From Diploptera punctata (taxonomy: Eukaryota > Arthropoda > Insecta > Blattodea > Blaberidae), in contig JASPKZ010007429.1 of assembly GCA_030220185.1 (NCBI GenBank), positions 186,001 to 250,000 of the forward strand: a stretch of DNA of 64,000 bases. The letters are read 5' to 3'. The position numbers and the translations under genes are program-made. Below, in pieces: positions 44,980 through 55,033 of this stretch. Under the pieces are notes generated by a model, which was not told the DNA's origin, searched no databases, and was given only the letters and a program-made list of their open reading frames with translations. Positions within the stretch are counted from its first letter, which is position 1. Every line of letters begins with the position of its first letter.

Positions 44980-45255
44980 GAGTTGTTTTTGACTCACCTC
45001 ATACTTCTTAACTCCTTCGCAGTCTCTAGTTTCGTCACTGCAATTGTGACATTCTCAGTGCTATATCACAATCACAACTGACATCCAACGGCTTCTCTCT
45101 GCCATTGGACATCAGTTGTGATCGTGATATAGCATTGAGAATGTCACAAATGCAGTGACGAAACTCGAGTCTGCAAAGGAGTTAAGAAGTATGAAGTGAG
45201 TCAAAAACAACTCAACATAAATTAAAATAACCTCATAGTGTTACTTCCTAACTAC
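44980..45255. mobile_element. Palindromic insertion whose arms match the Penelope-like 3' end
   Basis: Arms of about 105 bp meet near 45096; target duplication ttatatatgttaatt / ttatatatgctaatt. Plus strand 45135-45171: TTGAGAA-T-GTCAC-aaatgca-GTGAC-GAA-ACTCGAGT-C. The left arm has CTGAGAA in place of TTGAGAA. The stretch GAGAATGTCACAAA...GCAGTGACGAAAC...GAGTCAAAAACAACTC also lies directly downstream of the GIY-YIG fragment at 47830-47910, tying this palindrome to that element. Confidence 0.85.
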
Positions 45256-45379
45256 ATAACTTATATATGCTAATTGTTCCAAAAAAAAGTTCTCTAAATG
45301 ATGGTAAATATCCATTCAAATCGGTCAGGTAGTTTCTGAGTCCATAAAGGACAGACAGATTCACATTCATTTATATATA

Positions 45380-46610
45380 CTAGCGTGACACCCGGCAGAC
45401 GTTGTCCTGCCCGAACTTTCAATTCTCATGTCATGGGCGGACAATAAAAATATGTTAATTTTTTACCATAAAATTCAGCAATTAGGACATAATTAGATAT
45501 TATTAAATAAAAATTTTTCTCTTCAAATATAATTTATCCTTCTATGAGAAGTGTTAAATTAATAATAAAAATCGTCAATAGAAGCCCTACTGGCTATAAA
45601 GTAGTGTTAAATTCCCAATAAATGTCTTCTTAACTAAGAAGCCGCCATTTGCAAAGATAGAAGCTATGGTTTCAAGCATTTGGCGCGAGGGAATTACAAC
45701 GTACATAAGAGAAAAATTTGCGTCTAGATCGTAACTCGCCTCGGTAGCTTAGTTGGTAGAGCACTTGGCCTGGAAAGCCAAGGGTCCCAGGTTCGAGTCC
45801 CGGTCTAGGCGAAAATTTTTCTCTTCAAATATTATTAAATAAGTTCGCAAGAAAACCTCTTACAGCCTTCTGTTGTAGCTCAAGAAGTGTGAATGATGAC
45901 GTCACATAGTCATGAACATTAGAATTGTACCCTCCTTTGCAGATAAGTTAAGAACCGTCATATTACAATTATATTAGAGTGAAAAAAAAAGATAAATTGA
46001 TGAGAGTTTTTTTTTTCAGCAAGATTTCATTTTTGACCCACTATGCACCGGTCCCATACTGGCCAACATTCCATGAGAAAAATTTCTTCCCCCTTAGAGA
46101 CTCGAACCATGTAAGTCCCGTAGTTCTGCGCCAAGACTTCTTGCTTTAACCAATCGGCTATGGCGCAAGACTCTTGGTATCGATGAAAGACAAAAAATGG
46201 TTATTGTGAGTTAACCGTAAGAGATAAGGGACTCTTGGTATCAATGAAAGACAAAAATGGTTTTTGTGAGTTATCCGTAAGAGATAAACATATGCTGTCA
46301 TGGACTTTTTTGTAGAGCTTTGTGAGATATTCAATTCTATATACATTAATTTTGTGTATTTCTTATGGTTTAGGCAGCGTAAGCCATTTAAGCGTCCAAA
46401 GAGCTACTTTTTTCACGTTTTCCACTACAAAGGGCGATTTTTAAGGGTGTAGGAGTTAAGTATCACAACTCTCTTATTGCCTATGTTCATCCCAGGAATC
46501 TCCTGAACATTTTGCAAAAAAACCCCATCACAATTGAATCAACGGTAATGCCGCGCATAAAGTACGAACAAACAAACAAACATTAATTTTTTATATATAA
46601 GATATGTGTA
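45380..46610 (+). mobile_element. Retroposon-like repeat with nested insertions
   Basis: Starts TAGCGTGACACCCGGCAGAC, ends with GCGCATAAAGTACGAAC, (AAAC)n and TATATATAAGAT. Interrupted by a family F element (45511-45828) and a SINE B head (46030-46172). 46180-46560 matches 5590-5990. A short internal duplication GACTCTTGGTATC...GAAAGACAAAAA occurs at 46170-46260. Confidence 0.5.
45511..45828 (+). mobile_element. tRNA-like retroposon, family F (copy 5)
   Basis: Perfect 14 bp target duplication atattattaaataa (45497-45510 and 45829-45842). Same permuted order as copy 1: starts with TTTTTCTCTTCAAATATAAT, ends with the tRNA-like unit (45738-45810) plus TTTTTCTCTTCAA. Single head. Confidence 0.9.
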
Positions 46611-46680
46611 TAAAGATAACAGATTCATGGAACAGTGGACTTTGCTTTAAGGACATAATATAATATGAACATAGACTTAC

Positions 46681-46920
46681 CAAAAATCTGCTGGATTGTG
46701 GTAAGGTGGACAGTCCAAACCAACTTCAGAGAGATACGGTACCATGCCTTTAGTGCTTCCTTGGTAAATGCACAAACCATCAGTTATAACATAGAGATGG
46801 TCAAACATCTCAAAAAGAGTTGCACTAGGTTGATGTATTGTGCAAACCACGGTACGACCTTCTCTTGCAAGTAACTTGAGCACTGTTACACATTGCCGAG
46901 ACGTACAGCTGTCGAGACCA
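46681..46920 (-). CDS. ABCG exon: D-loop, H-loop and end of NBD
   Basis: 240 nt, acceptor tttatag, donor gtaagt. It reads (S)[19 protein letters not shown], then [20 protein letters not shown], and ends HNPADF plus two bases. SGLDS is the D-loop and CTIHQPS carries the H-loop histidine. The exon ends in a run of five T before G|gtaagt and leaves in phase 2. The next exon, by homology, expects phase 1 (DF-V-LEIS). Either one T is extra (real frameshift or sequencing error in the homopolymer) or the next exon uses an acceptor 14 nt further upstream. Confidence 0.93.
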
Positions 46921-46989
46921 CTATAAACATAATAAACCTTTTTTTTTAATATTGAAAATATTAATAATTTAATATTAAATTATAACAGT

Positions 46990-47140
46990 CCAAACAATAT
47001 TATATGATAATGATCAAATAATATTATCAGATTCTGAAGATAGTTTACAAATAGCAGCGTATCAATTATTCAAAATTGCCAGCAAATATAACATGAAAAA
47101 TTCCACTTCAAAACCTAAATCAATGGCAATGTGTGCAAAA
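46990..47140 (+). pseudogene. LINE RT fragment
   Basis: Reads NDQIILSDSEDSLQIAAYQL, then FKIASKYNMKNSTSKPKSMA. It corresponds to the YADDQ...SEDNLQ...I-K-Y-N...I-KTK-MA block of LINE reverse transcriptases, with the catalytic YADD mutated. It abuts the Penelope-like piece. Confidence 0.55.
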
Positions 47141-47144
47141 AACA

Positions 47145-47950
47145 TACAACGGGTGAATGCAATTATAAAAATTGCAAAAGATAATGGATTTCTAGAAAAT
47201 ATGATTCACAAAAAAATAAATAAATTTAAGAAACAAAAAATGATAAATGAAAGTAGTCTTCAGATAGATAAAGAAATTGGTAAAAAATTCAAGAAATTCA
47301 CATACCACCATTAGTATTTAACAAGTTTAAAAAAATTGTCAACAAATTCAACATTAAATTAGCACCGAAAAATGATTACAGTTTAAATAATTTAATCAAA
47401 ACCAACAAAAATGAAAAGATTGAGGACTGCAACAAATCAGAAATTTATAAAATTTATTGTAAGGATTGTGAAAAGATATACATAGGGAAAACAAAAGGAA
47501 ATTAAATACAAGATTGAAAGAACACCTTAGAAATGTTAAAGATGGAGAAACAGAAAAATCTGCAATAGCTGCACATGTTTGGTCAGAAAAACACAGAATT
47601 GAAACCAAGGCTAAAAAAACTTAAACAGTTAGAAAAATTAAAAGAACTCACAATTTGGAAGAACATTTACATATGCAAGAATAAAAAGAAAACTATGAAT
47701 TTTGAAAAACCCAGAGAAAATGAGAGGGGATTGATTTGGAAGTTCATCGGTCAGCCATCAAAGAGCGCAGAAATCAATCTACAGGAGAGAAAACCGTTGG
47801 ACAACAGTTGTGAACTTGGTTTTGCATCGAGAATGTCACAAAAGCAGTGACGAAACCCTGGATCTGCAGAGAAGTCAAGAAATATGAGATGAGTCAAAAA
47901 ACAACTCGAATTAATTGAAATAAACCTCACAGTGTTATTTCCTACTACAT
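47145..47950 (+). pseudogene. Penelope-like element 3' part with GIY-YIG endonuclease domain
   Basis: Intronic. Reads NAIIKIAKDNGFLENMIHKK, later KFKKFTYHH; after a frameshift VFNKFKKIVNKFNIKLAPKN, DYSLNNLIKTNKNEKIEDCN, then SEIYKIYCKDCEKIYIGKTK. After a further frameshift it gives RLKEHLRNVKDGETEKSAIA and AHVWSEKHRIE. IYKIYCKDCEKIYIGKT with R...EHL is the GIY-YIG nuclease domain used by Penelope-like retroelements at the C-terminus after the RT. Downstream (47830-47910) comes GTCAC...GTGACGAAAC, the hairpin of the 45.1 kb palindrome. Truncated and non-functional. Confidence 0.8.
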
Positions 47951-48207
47951 AACTTAATAACTTTATATATTTTAGTTTTAGCATTTTTTCTTACGTATTT
48001 ATTTTTCCAAATGGTTTCTTTTAAACAGCCTAAAACTCTATTGGCTCTATTTAAAAACCTCAGCCTGAAATTATCTGGTAACTGAATATGGATTTACAGG
48101 ATGAAAACCCTAGCATAAATTCTCCTTTTCTCTTATTCGTCTAATTTTTTCTATAATTTTGACTATGTCGTGCTGAAATTCACTAATAGTAAAAAAAAAG
48201 TTGTTTT

Positions 48208-48735
48208 TGAAGAGAAAAATTTTCTCCTAGACCGAGACTCGAACCCGAGACCTTTGGCTTTCCGGGCCAACTGCTCTACTAACTGAGCTACCGAGGCATG
48301 TTGCGATCTAGACGCAAATTTTCCTCTTATATACGTTGTAATTCCCTTATATACGTTGTAAAAATTTTTTTCTCTTCAAATAAAATTTATCTTTCAGTGA
48401 GAAGTGTTAAATTAATGATGAAAACATCTATAGAAGCCCTATTGGCTTTATAAAGTGGTGTTTAAATTCCCAAATAAAAATATCTTCTTAACTAAGAAGC
48501 CGCCATTTGCAAAGAGAAAAGCAAATGCTTCATAGCATTTGGCATGAGGGAATTACAACGTATATAAGAGGAAAATTTGCGTCTAGGTCGCAACTTGCCT
48601 CGGTAGCTCAGTTGGTAGAGGAGTTGGCCCCGAAAGCCAAAGGTCCCGGGTTCGAGTCTCGGTCTAGGCGAAAATTTTTCTCTTCAAATAAAATTTATCC
48701 TTCAGTGAGAAGTGTTAAACTAATGATAAAACTTT
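48208..48735 (+). mobile_element. tRNA-like retroposon, family F (copy 6), inverted double head
   Basis: Minus unit 48225-48297 and plus unit 48597-48669 with the usual body between, starting TTTTTGAAGAGAAAAATTTT and ending with the CTTCAGTGAGAAGTGTTAAA tail. It ends only about 35 bp from the signature/Walker B exon donor. Confidence 0.8.
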
Positions 48736-48771
48736 AAGGAATTATATATTCAATTATGAAAGGAACTGTAC

Positions 48772-48917
48772 CTTGTTGGTTCATCAAAGAACATGACAGG
48801 TGGGTTGTTGACTAGTTCAAGAGCGATGGCAAGTCTTTTACGTTGACCACCAGACAGACTGCCCGTTAATGTTTTTTTCACTTCATTCAGTCCCATCGCT
48901 GATAGAATTTGGTCCAC
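48772..48917 (-). CDS. ABCG exon: ABC signature and Walker B
   Basis: 146 nt, acceptor ttgtcag, donor gtacag, entering in phase 0 and leaving in phase 2. It reads [19 protein letters not shown], then [19 protein letters not shown] and [15 protein letters not shown] is the ABC signature; VMFFDEP is Walker B with the catalytic glutamate. The split codon AG|T gives the serine of the following SGLDS D-loop. Preceded and followed by introns carrying a tRNA-like element (48208-48735) and a 3.25 kb RTE retrotransposon. Confidence 0.95.
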
Positions 48918-48944
48918 CTGACAATACAAAATATCATATTTCAT

Positions 48945-49712
48945 AGCAAAAGTTTGAAGTTAATAAATAATCTGTTGCAAAATTGTTATATAAGTTACAT
49001 TAATCAACTATCTCACTTATTATTTTTTTAATAAAATAAATACCGTATTGGACAGAAAATATACCATCCTTGGGTATAAGTCTCACCCTTAAATTTCGAG
49101 AAAAAAAAGTTTGGCACGAAAATAAGCAACAGTCGGACCAGGGAAGAAAAAATACCTTAAACATTTTCTTACAACTGCAAGTTTGAAGCTTTCAGCAGGA
49201 CTATACCTTATCCGCTCTTAGGCCAGTGATTCTAACATAAACAAAGCCTAATTGTATCCTTCCGCTATTTGCGCCATACTCGTGTTTTAAAAATTTAAAT
49301 GGCGACGAAGCAACAGAACACTCGACTGCTTCAGCCATTTTTTGTGCATCAGGATCGACTGAAGCATGACTCAAAGCAACATCCATATGTAATAAACTAT
49401 TTTAAGTTGTAATTATTGATTAGGTATATTTTAGAATATTTTCAATGTGTCGAATATTATTATTTTCATTCACGAAGAATAAAAAGTATATTCAGAGGGC
49501 ATATTTTTAATTTAATGAAGGGAACTAATTTTTTGCGTGCTTATTGCTTCTATATCGCAAGTCGATGTCCATAACCAATGAAAAGCGAGCAGGTCACGTG
49601 GTTTTGTTTTGGTGAGGATCACTTAAAGAGCGGATAGCCTTTAAGCATGATAATATTTTCGCTTTAAATGATTTCATATCGACATTAAAAAAAAGAGGAA
49701 GGTTTTCTTACC
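48945..49712. other. Intronic spacer, nothing recognised
   Basis: A 61-codon minus-strand frame (MDVALSHASVDPDAQKMAEA) has no recognisable motif. No exon is needed here for frame continuity. Confidence 0.4.
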
Positions 49713-49734
49713 AATGTCTAACTTCTTACTTACT

Positions 49735-51535
49735 TACTCACTGGCACTATCAAACCCGTAGGTTCATGGCCGCGCGGACATAAGCTCTCCATACATCCCT
49801 ATCCTCAGCTAATGCTTTCCAATCATTCCCTGTATAATCTACTTCCCTCAAATCATAGTTAATTTTGTTCTCCCACCTCATTCTTGGTCTACCAACTGGG
49901 CGTTTTCCTTCTGGCTTTCCTACAAGAAGTTTCCATGCACGTCTTTCATTCCCCATACGCGCAACATGTCCTGCCCATCGCAGTCTACGAGACTTAACTG
50001 TTCTTATTATATCTGGCTTCCTATAAAGACCATGTAGTTCATTGTTATGTAGTCTTCTCCATTCACCTGTCTGTTCATCTCTCTTTGGTCCAAAAATTTT
50101 CCTAAGAACTTTATCCTCAAATACTTGTAATCTCCTTTCCTCCCTTAAAGTAAGAGTCCATGTTTCGCACCCATATAATATAACTGGTAGAATAATAGTT
50201 CTATATATTTTCAGTTTAACGTTTTTTGAAAGGAGTTTGGGACATCAAGAGTCTCTGCAATGCATAATAGCTTGCATTTCCAGAATTGAGCCTATGTTTA
50301 ATTTCTTTGTGCATCTCATTCCTATTTGTGATTATTGTTCCTAGGTATTTGAATTCAGGCACTTCCTCAAAATTTCCCTCATTTGTCATTAGCTGTCCAT
50401 TTCCATTATACAATATATTTCTACGTGAGATCATATATTTAGTTGTATTGATATTTACTTCCAATCCTAATTTCTTAGTGTTACTCAATAGTGTGTGCGT
50501 GTTGTCCTTTAGTATCTCCTCGCTATCGGCTAATAGTACTACGTCATCAATATAAAGTAACAGCTTATTAATACCATTGAGTTGTAAGCCTTTCTCATTC
50601 TCTAAAGATTTAATGGCATGCTCTAGTACAAAATTAAATAGTAGAGGAGATAGTGCATCTCCTTGCTTCAACCCATTCTGGATTTCGAATGTGTCCGAAA
50701 ACTGTTTGCCTACACGCACCCTACTCTTTGTGCCATTTAGACACATTCGTATAAGTCTAACTAACTTTTTAGGAATTCCGAACTCCAGCAGGATACTATA
50801 TAACTTCTCCCTTTTAATTGAATCATATGCTTTTTTGAAGTGTACATATAGTTGATGTACAGTGCCATTATATTCCCATTTCTATTCTAAAATCTGTCTT
50901 ATACTAAAAATCTGATCTGTTGTAGACCTGTTTCTTCTAAATCCACATTGATGATCTACTAGAATGTCATCAATATAGGGAGTAAGTCTGCTTACTAATA
51001 TATTTGTAAGAATTTTGTATGAAGTTGAAAGTAATGAGATGCCCCTGTAGTTGTTGCAATCAGTTTTATCTCCTTTCTTATAAATTGGTACAATAATTGA
51101 TTCCTTCCATTCATCTGGAAGAGCTTCTTTTTCCCAAATCATACTAAGCAACCAGCGTATCTTGTCCATCAATTTTTCTCCCCCTGATTTTATCAGTTCT
51201 GCTGGGATCTCATCTGAACCTGATGCTTTATACATCTTCAATTTTTCAATCGCCATTTCAACCTCTAATGCACTTGGCTCTGCGACTAGCATTTCTGCTG
51301 TCTGTAACTTATCCTCCTCAATGTCCTGTTCTGTATGTACATTTAATAGCTGATTAAAGTAATTTTTCCATCTATTTAATATACTCCTAGAATATGCAAT
51401 CATATCCCCATTTTCATTTCGAATTATGTTTGTTCTAGCCTGAAACCCTTTCTTCTCTATACTAATTCCCTGATATAATTCTCTAATGTTCCTATTTTTT
51501 GCATTCATTTCAAGATCATTAATCTTCTCTCTCAA
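49735..51535 (-). pseudogene. RTE reverse-transcriptase domain (frameshifted, YIDD active site)
   Basis: 51535-50882: EVEMAIEKLKMYKASGSDEI, PAELIKSGGEKL, ALPDEWKESIIVPIYKKGDK, NNYRGISLLSTSYKILTNIL and VDHQCGFRRNRSTTDQIFSI. Then, after a break, 50746-50216: FEIQNGLKQGDALSPLLFNF, NKLLLYIDDVVLLADSEEI and FKYLGTIITNRNEM. A last frame from about 50215 to 49750 gives ILYGCETWTLTLREERR to GRPRMRWEN...AAMNLRV. The catalytic box is YIDD where the 57 kb copy has YADD. Domain order and length are complete for an RTE protein. Confidence 0.9.
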
Positions 51536-51600
51536 TATTCCCTCTTTTACTCTTTAGTAACTTAGTGGTTTCCCGTCTAATACTACCCAATGCTCTAAAT

Positions 51601-52680
51601 TTACTCATTTGGCTCGTGTAACCATTTAATTTTTGCTAGTTTTCTTTTCTTTACAATGTCGGCACATTCCTCATCAAACCATTTCTTGTTTTGCCTCTTT
51701 TTTAAACAACCAATGCTTTCTGATGCTGACAATTTAATAGTATCTCTTATAGCCTCCCATTCTTTATTTATATCAGGTTCTTCTTCGTTTGCCACATTGT
51801 CATCTGAAGATTCCAGTACTTCAAATCTATTAGCAATTTTGATTTGGAATTCTTGCCGCATTTCATCATTTCTCAAGTTTTTTAATTCATATTTTACAGA
51901 ATCATCTTTAGCATTCGTTCCTCTCATAAGCGATAACCGTTGTCTGATTTTCACTCTGACCAGATGATGATCCGAATTGCAGTCTGTCCCTCTAACTGAT
52001 CTAACATCAATGATGCTACTGTGCCAGCGTTTATCCACTAATACATGATCTATCTGGTTCCGAGTTTCTCCATCTGGGGACGTCCAGGTGTATTTATGAA
52101 TATCCTTATGCTGAAATGTTGTGCTCTTAACATTCAGATTCTTTGATGTGGCAAATGTGACTAATCTAACCCCGTTGTCGTTACTATCTTCATGAAGACT
52201 GAATTTGCCTATTGTTGGTTTGAATATATCTTCCCGCCCCACTTTTGCATTAAAATCTCCTAAGACAATTTTCATATGATATCGTGAAAGGCTATCAAAT
52301 AAGCATTCTAATTCTTCATAGAACTCATCCTTGATTGTCATCTTTATCTTCTGTGGGGGCATGTACATTTACAATTATAAAATCATGTCGTTTACCCTTT
52401 AGAATTATGTATGATATCCTATCATTAACAAACTTAATATCTCGGATAGCAGATAGGATCCTCCTTCTGACTAAAAAACCCGTTCCAAATGCCGGTCTTT
52501 CTGCACCCCCATAGAATAATGCAAAGGTTCCTGATTCCTGACTACCTTCTCCTGGCCACCTAACTTCCTGTAAAGCGACTATATCCAAGGGCGATTTATC
52601 TAGTTCCCGCGTTAATATCTCTAGTGCCCCCACTATTGTATAAAGTCCTAACATTCCATGTTCCTAGGAACATGTCCCTG
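51601..52680 (-). pseudogene. RTE apurinic-type endonuclease domain (frameshifted)
   Basis: First frame 52654-52325: ELDKSPLDIVALQEVRWPGE, FALFYGGAERPAFGTGFLV and FIIVNVHAPTEDK. A frameshift near 52340 leads to 52368-51601: KIVLGDFNAKVGREDIF, HKYTWTSPDGETRNQIDHVL and RGTDCNSDHHLVRVKIRQRL. The APE-type motifs QEVRW, GDFNAK, TWxSPDG-x-x-NQIDHV and SDHxLV are all present, so only the frameshift and the stop near 51601 disable it. The frame continues after a stop into the RT part. Confidence 0.9.
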
Positions 52681-53004
52681 TGTTTGAGCCTTTGGCATGG
52701 GTTCCCTGAAGTAGTCCCCGCCCGGAGAACCGAATGTGGACTATTTTACCTCCGGAAAATTTTACCCCAGATGAACCCATGTCCGCATTTCTTGACGGTT
52801 GTATTTTTACGGTGAAAGATCGTCACTCTTTCGCCCAAGGTACTTTTTTCGTCTGGCTTATCACCTTCGACCAGTCCGGCATGGGTAACCCTATCGGCAG
52901 CAATGCTACCGCCGGCATAGCTCTCAGGATCATTTAAGCACGCAAGCCACTCCACCACGACAAGGTAAAGATACCATGGAGGGAATGTCTAACTTCTTAC
53001 TGAA

Positions 53005-53251
53005 ACAAACTTAAATGAACAATACATAATGTTAAACTCAAAATACCGGCAAAGGTGATTGTTGTGTGATAAAATGCCGCTAGTTTCGGTTGTAGACCTT
53101 AGCTCTGTTGTTGCAAGTGTACATAATTTTAGATATGTAAGGCAAGGTAGCGAATATAAACCGCAATCTGACAATTGAGAGGGTAGGGGGGCTGAGAGGC
53201 GCATACGGGATTAATATATTATGACTGAATTATTATAAAATCTTGCATAAC
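53005..53251. other. Intronic spacer, nothing recognised
   Basis: No gene or named repeat recognised. Confidence 0.4.
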
Positions 53252-53263
53252 ATTAACAAAAAT

Positions 53264-53510
53264 AATGTTGAGTGATTCCGGGTTCTGTGGCCGTGGTCCA
53301 TAGTTGGTGTTGATACCAGACGTTTCGCCCTCAACTGCGGAGGGCATCTTCAGTGGCGAGTGCTTCTAGGCGTAGAAGCACTCGCCACTGAAGATGCCCT
53401 CCGCAGTTGAGGGCGAAACGTCTGGTATCAACACCAACTATGGACCACGGCCACAGAACCCGGAATCACTCAACATTATGATTACCGGCCGTGAAAGCCT
53501 GCATTCAACT
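53264..53510. mobile_element. Palindromic insertion with hammerhead-like motif in both arms
   Basis: Perfect 12 bp duplication attaacaaaaat (53252-53263 and 53511-53522). Arms of about 105 bp meet near 53371. Plus strand 53388-53422: CTGAAGA-T-GCCCTC-cgcagtt-GAGGGC-GAA-ACGT-C; minus strand 53353-53319 carries the same. Outer arm GTTGAGTGATTCCGGGTTCT...GGTCCATA and the right end GGCCGTGAAAGCCTGC are shared with 14606-14864. Confidence 0.88.
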
Positions 53511-53731
53511 ATTAACAAAAATGTTTTTGCATGACGATGCGTTCTGTCGTACTTACAGGAATGGCGACCATGATTGAAAATTCAATTTAATAAATTTCGG
53601 GGTTGCCAACCTATACATAACTAAGTAAATTGTAATATTACATCCTAGGGCGGGAGGTAAAATCACTGTCCTCTATGTATACTACGTACAATGTATATAC
53701 AAAAATATATCCAAAATGTAGTATTAATATA

Positions 53732-54069
53732 CAGGACTATTCAGAAAGAAGGAACAGACTTCAAACATTTATATCTTCCAAACTACAAAAAATAGAAACA
53801 CAATTCTAATATTCCTGGAAAGAGAAAAGTTCAAATTTCACTATTTTATGCATTCAATATGAGCACCATGTGTTACACGACAAATATCAAAACGGTGGAT
53901 CATTTCTTGCCCACATACGATTCAGTTGATCTCTGGTTACCGAATTCACAGCTTCAACAATTCGATGTCGCAGATTTTCAAGAGTGTCAGGTATAGGGGG
54001 GGGGATAAAAGAGGGTATTTTTTAGAAGAAATAAATGTTTGAAGTCTGTTACTTCTTTCAATAGCCCTG
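53732..54069 (-). mobile_element. mariner-type MITE with transposase C-terminal remnant
   Basis: 338 bp flanked by TA; terminal inverted repeats of about 40 bp (AGACTTCAAACATTTAT at both ends). Minus strand reads TLENLRHRIVEAVNSVTRDQ and LNRMWARNDPPF, the C-terminal tail of a mariner transposase. The GGGGGGGGG run at 53997 is not part of the coding remnant. Confidence 0.8.
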
Positions 54070-54074
54070 TACAT

Positions 54075-54687
54075 TATACGAATCAAATCACTGCATATTA
54101 AATTAACTGAACTTTATTTGAAACAATATAAAACAAATTCGTACTTGCCGCCATTTTATGACTGATTGTGTCACAGCCTACTGTAGTCTCAACTAAATTA
54201 TTTTCGGCATTTACCGTATATGCATTGGTCAGACTGCTAACGCCAGTCGTTTATAATGAACGCAAATATTTCCAACAAAGGTGTTATAATTTTACTATTA
54301 TTATATTGAAACACTATCGTGCAAAAAATAATGTACAACACACGTTTGTGAAATGTTTCATACAGAATCTCGAAAATTAAAAACCGAGCAATTGTAAAAA
54401 CCACTTCCCAACCTCGAATTGTAATATACTATTATTTCGCGTCTTATTGTTCACAGTATGCTAATGCTTATTATGGGATAAAATAGTGTTGCATTCCATG
54501 CCCTCAAGTATTTTATAAAAAAAAAAACATGTGACTATAATCATTATAATGTAATAATGCATGAATAATCTGACGTGAAAAAATCTCCAAAGTAGGCCTA
54601 TACTATTATACGATTTGTTCGTTATATTTAGAGCTATGCTAAGTAACATAACTTTAAGTATCCCTATTTACTTTTAATACTCCACCT
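54075..54687. other. Intronic spacer, nothing recognised
   Basis: AT-rich; short open frames only. Confidence 0.4.
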
Positions 54688-55020
54688 GGCGCGACAGGCC
54701 TAGAAGGCCCTTAACCTACCAGCCGGCTGCTGGCCTCACATCCACATGTGTCAATCACAGAGGTAGATGATTATCCAGCCAGTGTAGGGATGACATGTGG
54801 TCAGCATGTCGAGTCCCCCAGCCGTTATAACTGGTTTTCTCAACCTGGAGCCACTACTTACTGTAGCTACCGAAATGCCTCATGATGCTGGGTGGGCATC
54901 GGTCCCTTACTGAGCGAAATACCATGAGACAATTTCTTTCCCCATGGAGACTCGAACCAGCGCTAGTCCCGTAGCTCTGCCCCAAGGCTTCCTGCCTTAA
55001 CCACTTGGCTACGGCGCGGG
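54688..55020 (-). mobile_element. tRNA-derived SINE, family B (most complete copy)
   Basis: Sense minus strand. Head at 55018 GCGCCGTAGCCAAGTGGTTA with a good A box (TAGCCAAGTGG) and B box GGTTCGAGTC, Leu/Ser-type. Body with GGTAGCTACAGTAAGTAGTG and CTGACCACATGTCATCCC; end GGCCTTCTAGGCCTGTCGCG at 54688. Other copies: 9599-9894, 32100-32345, 46030-46172, 61592-61823. Confidence 0.8.
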
Positions 55021-55033
55021 TCTACTTTTAATA

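Larger units (their letters stand above)
49731..52983 (-). mobile_element. Near full-length RTE-clade non-LTR retrotransposon
   Basis: 3253 bp in an ABCG intron, antisense to nothing: it runs in the same (minus) direction as the gene. Target duplication of 18 bp, aatgtctaacttcttact, at 49713-49730 and 52984-53001. 5' end near 52983 (CCTTGTCGTGGTGGAGTGG close to the start), single EN-RT reading region broken into at least four frames, and a 3' tail of (TAAG)n. Other 3'-truncated members of the family: 7622-8345, 15666-16760, 56055-56432, 56997-57850, 62729-63113. Recent enough that the duplication is perfect, yet coding-dead. Confidence 0.92.

Noticed and set aside
50042..51967. Plus-strand open frames across the RTE element
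   Set aside because: Antisense shadows of the minus-strand endonuclease and RT reading.
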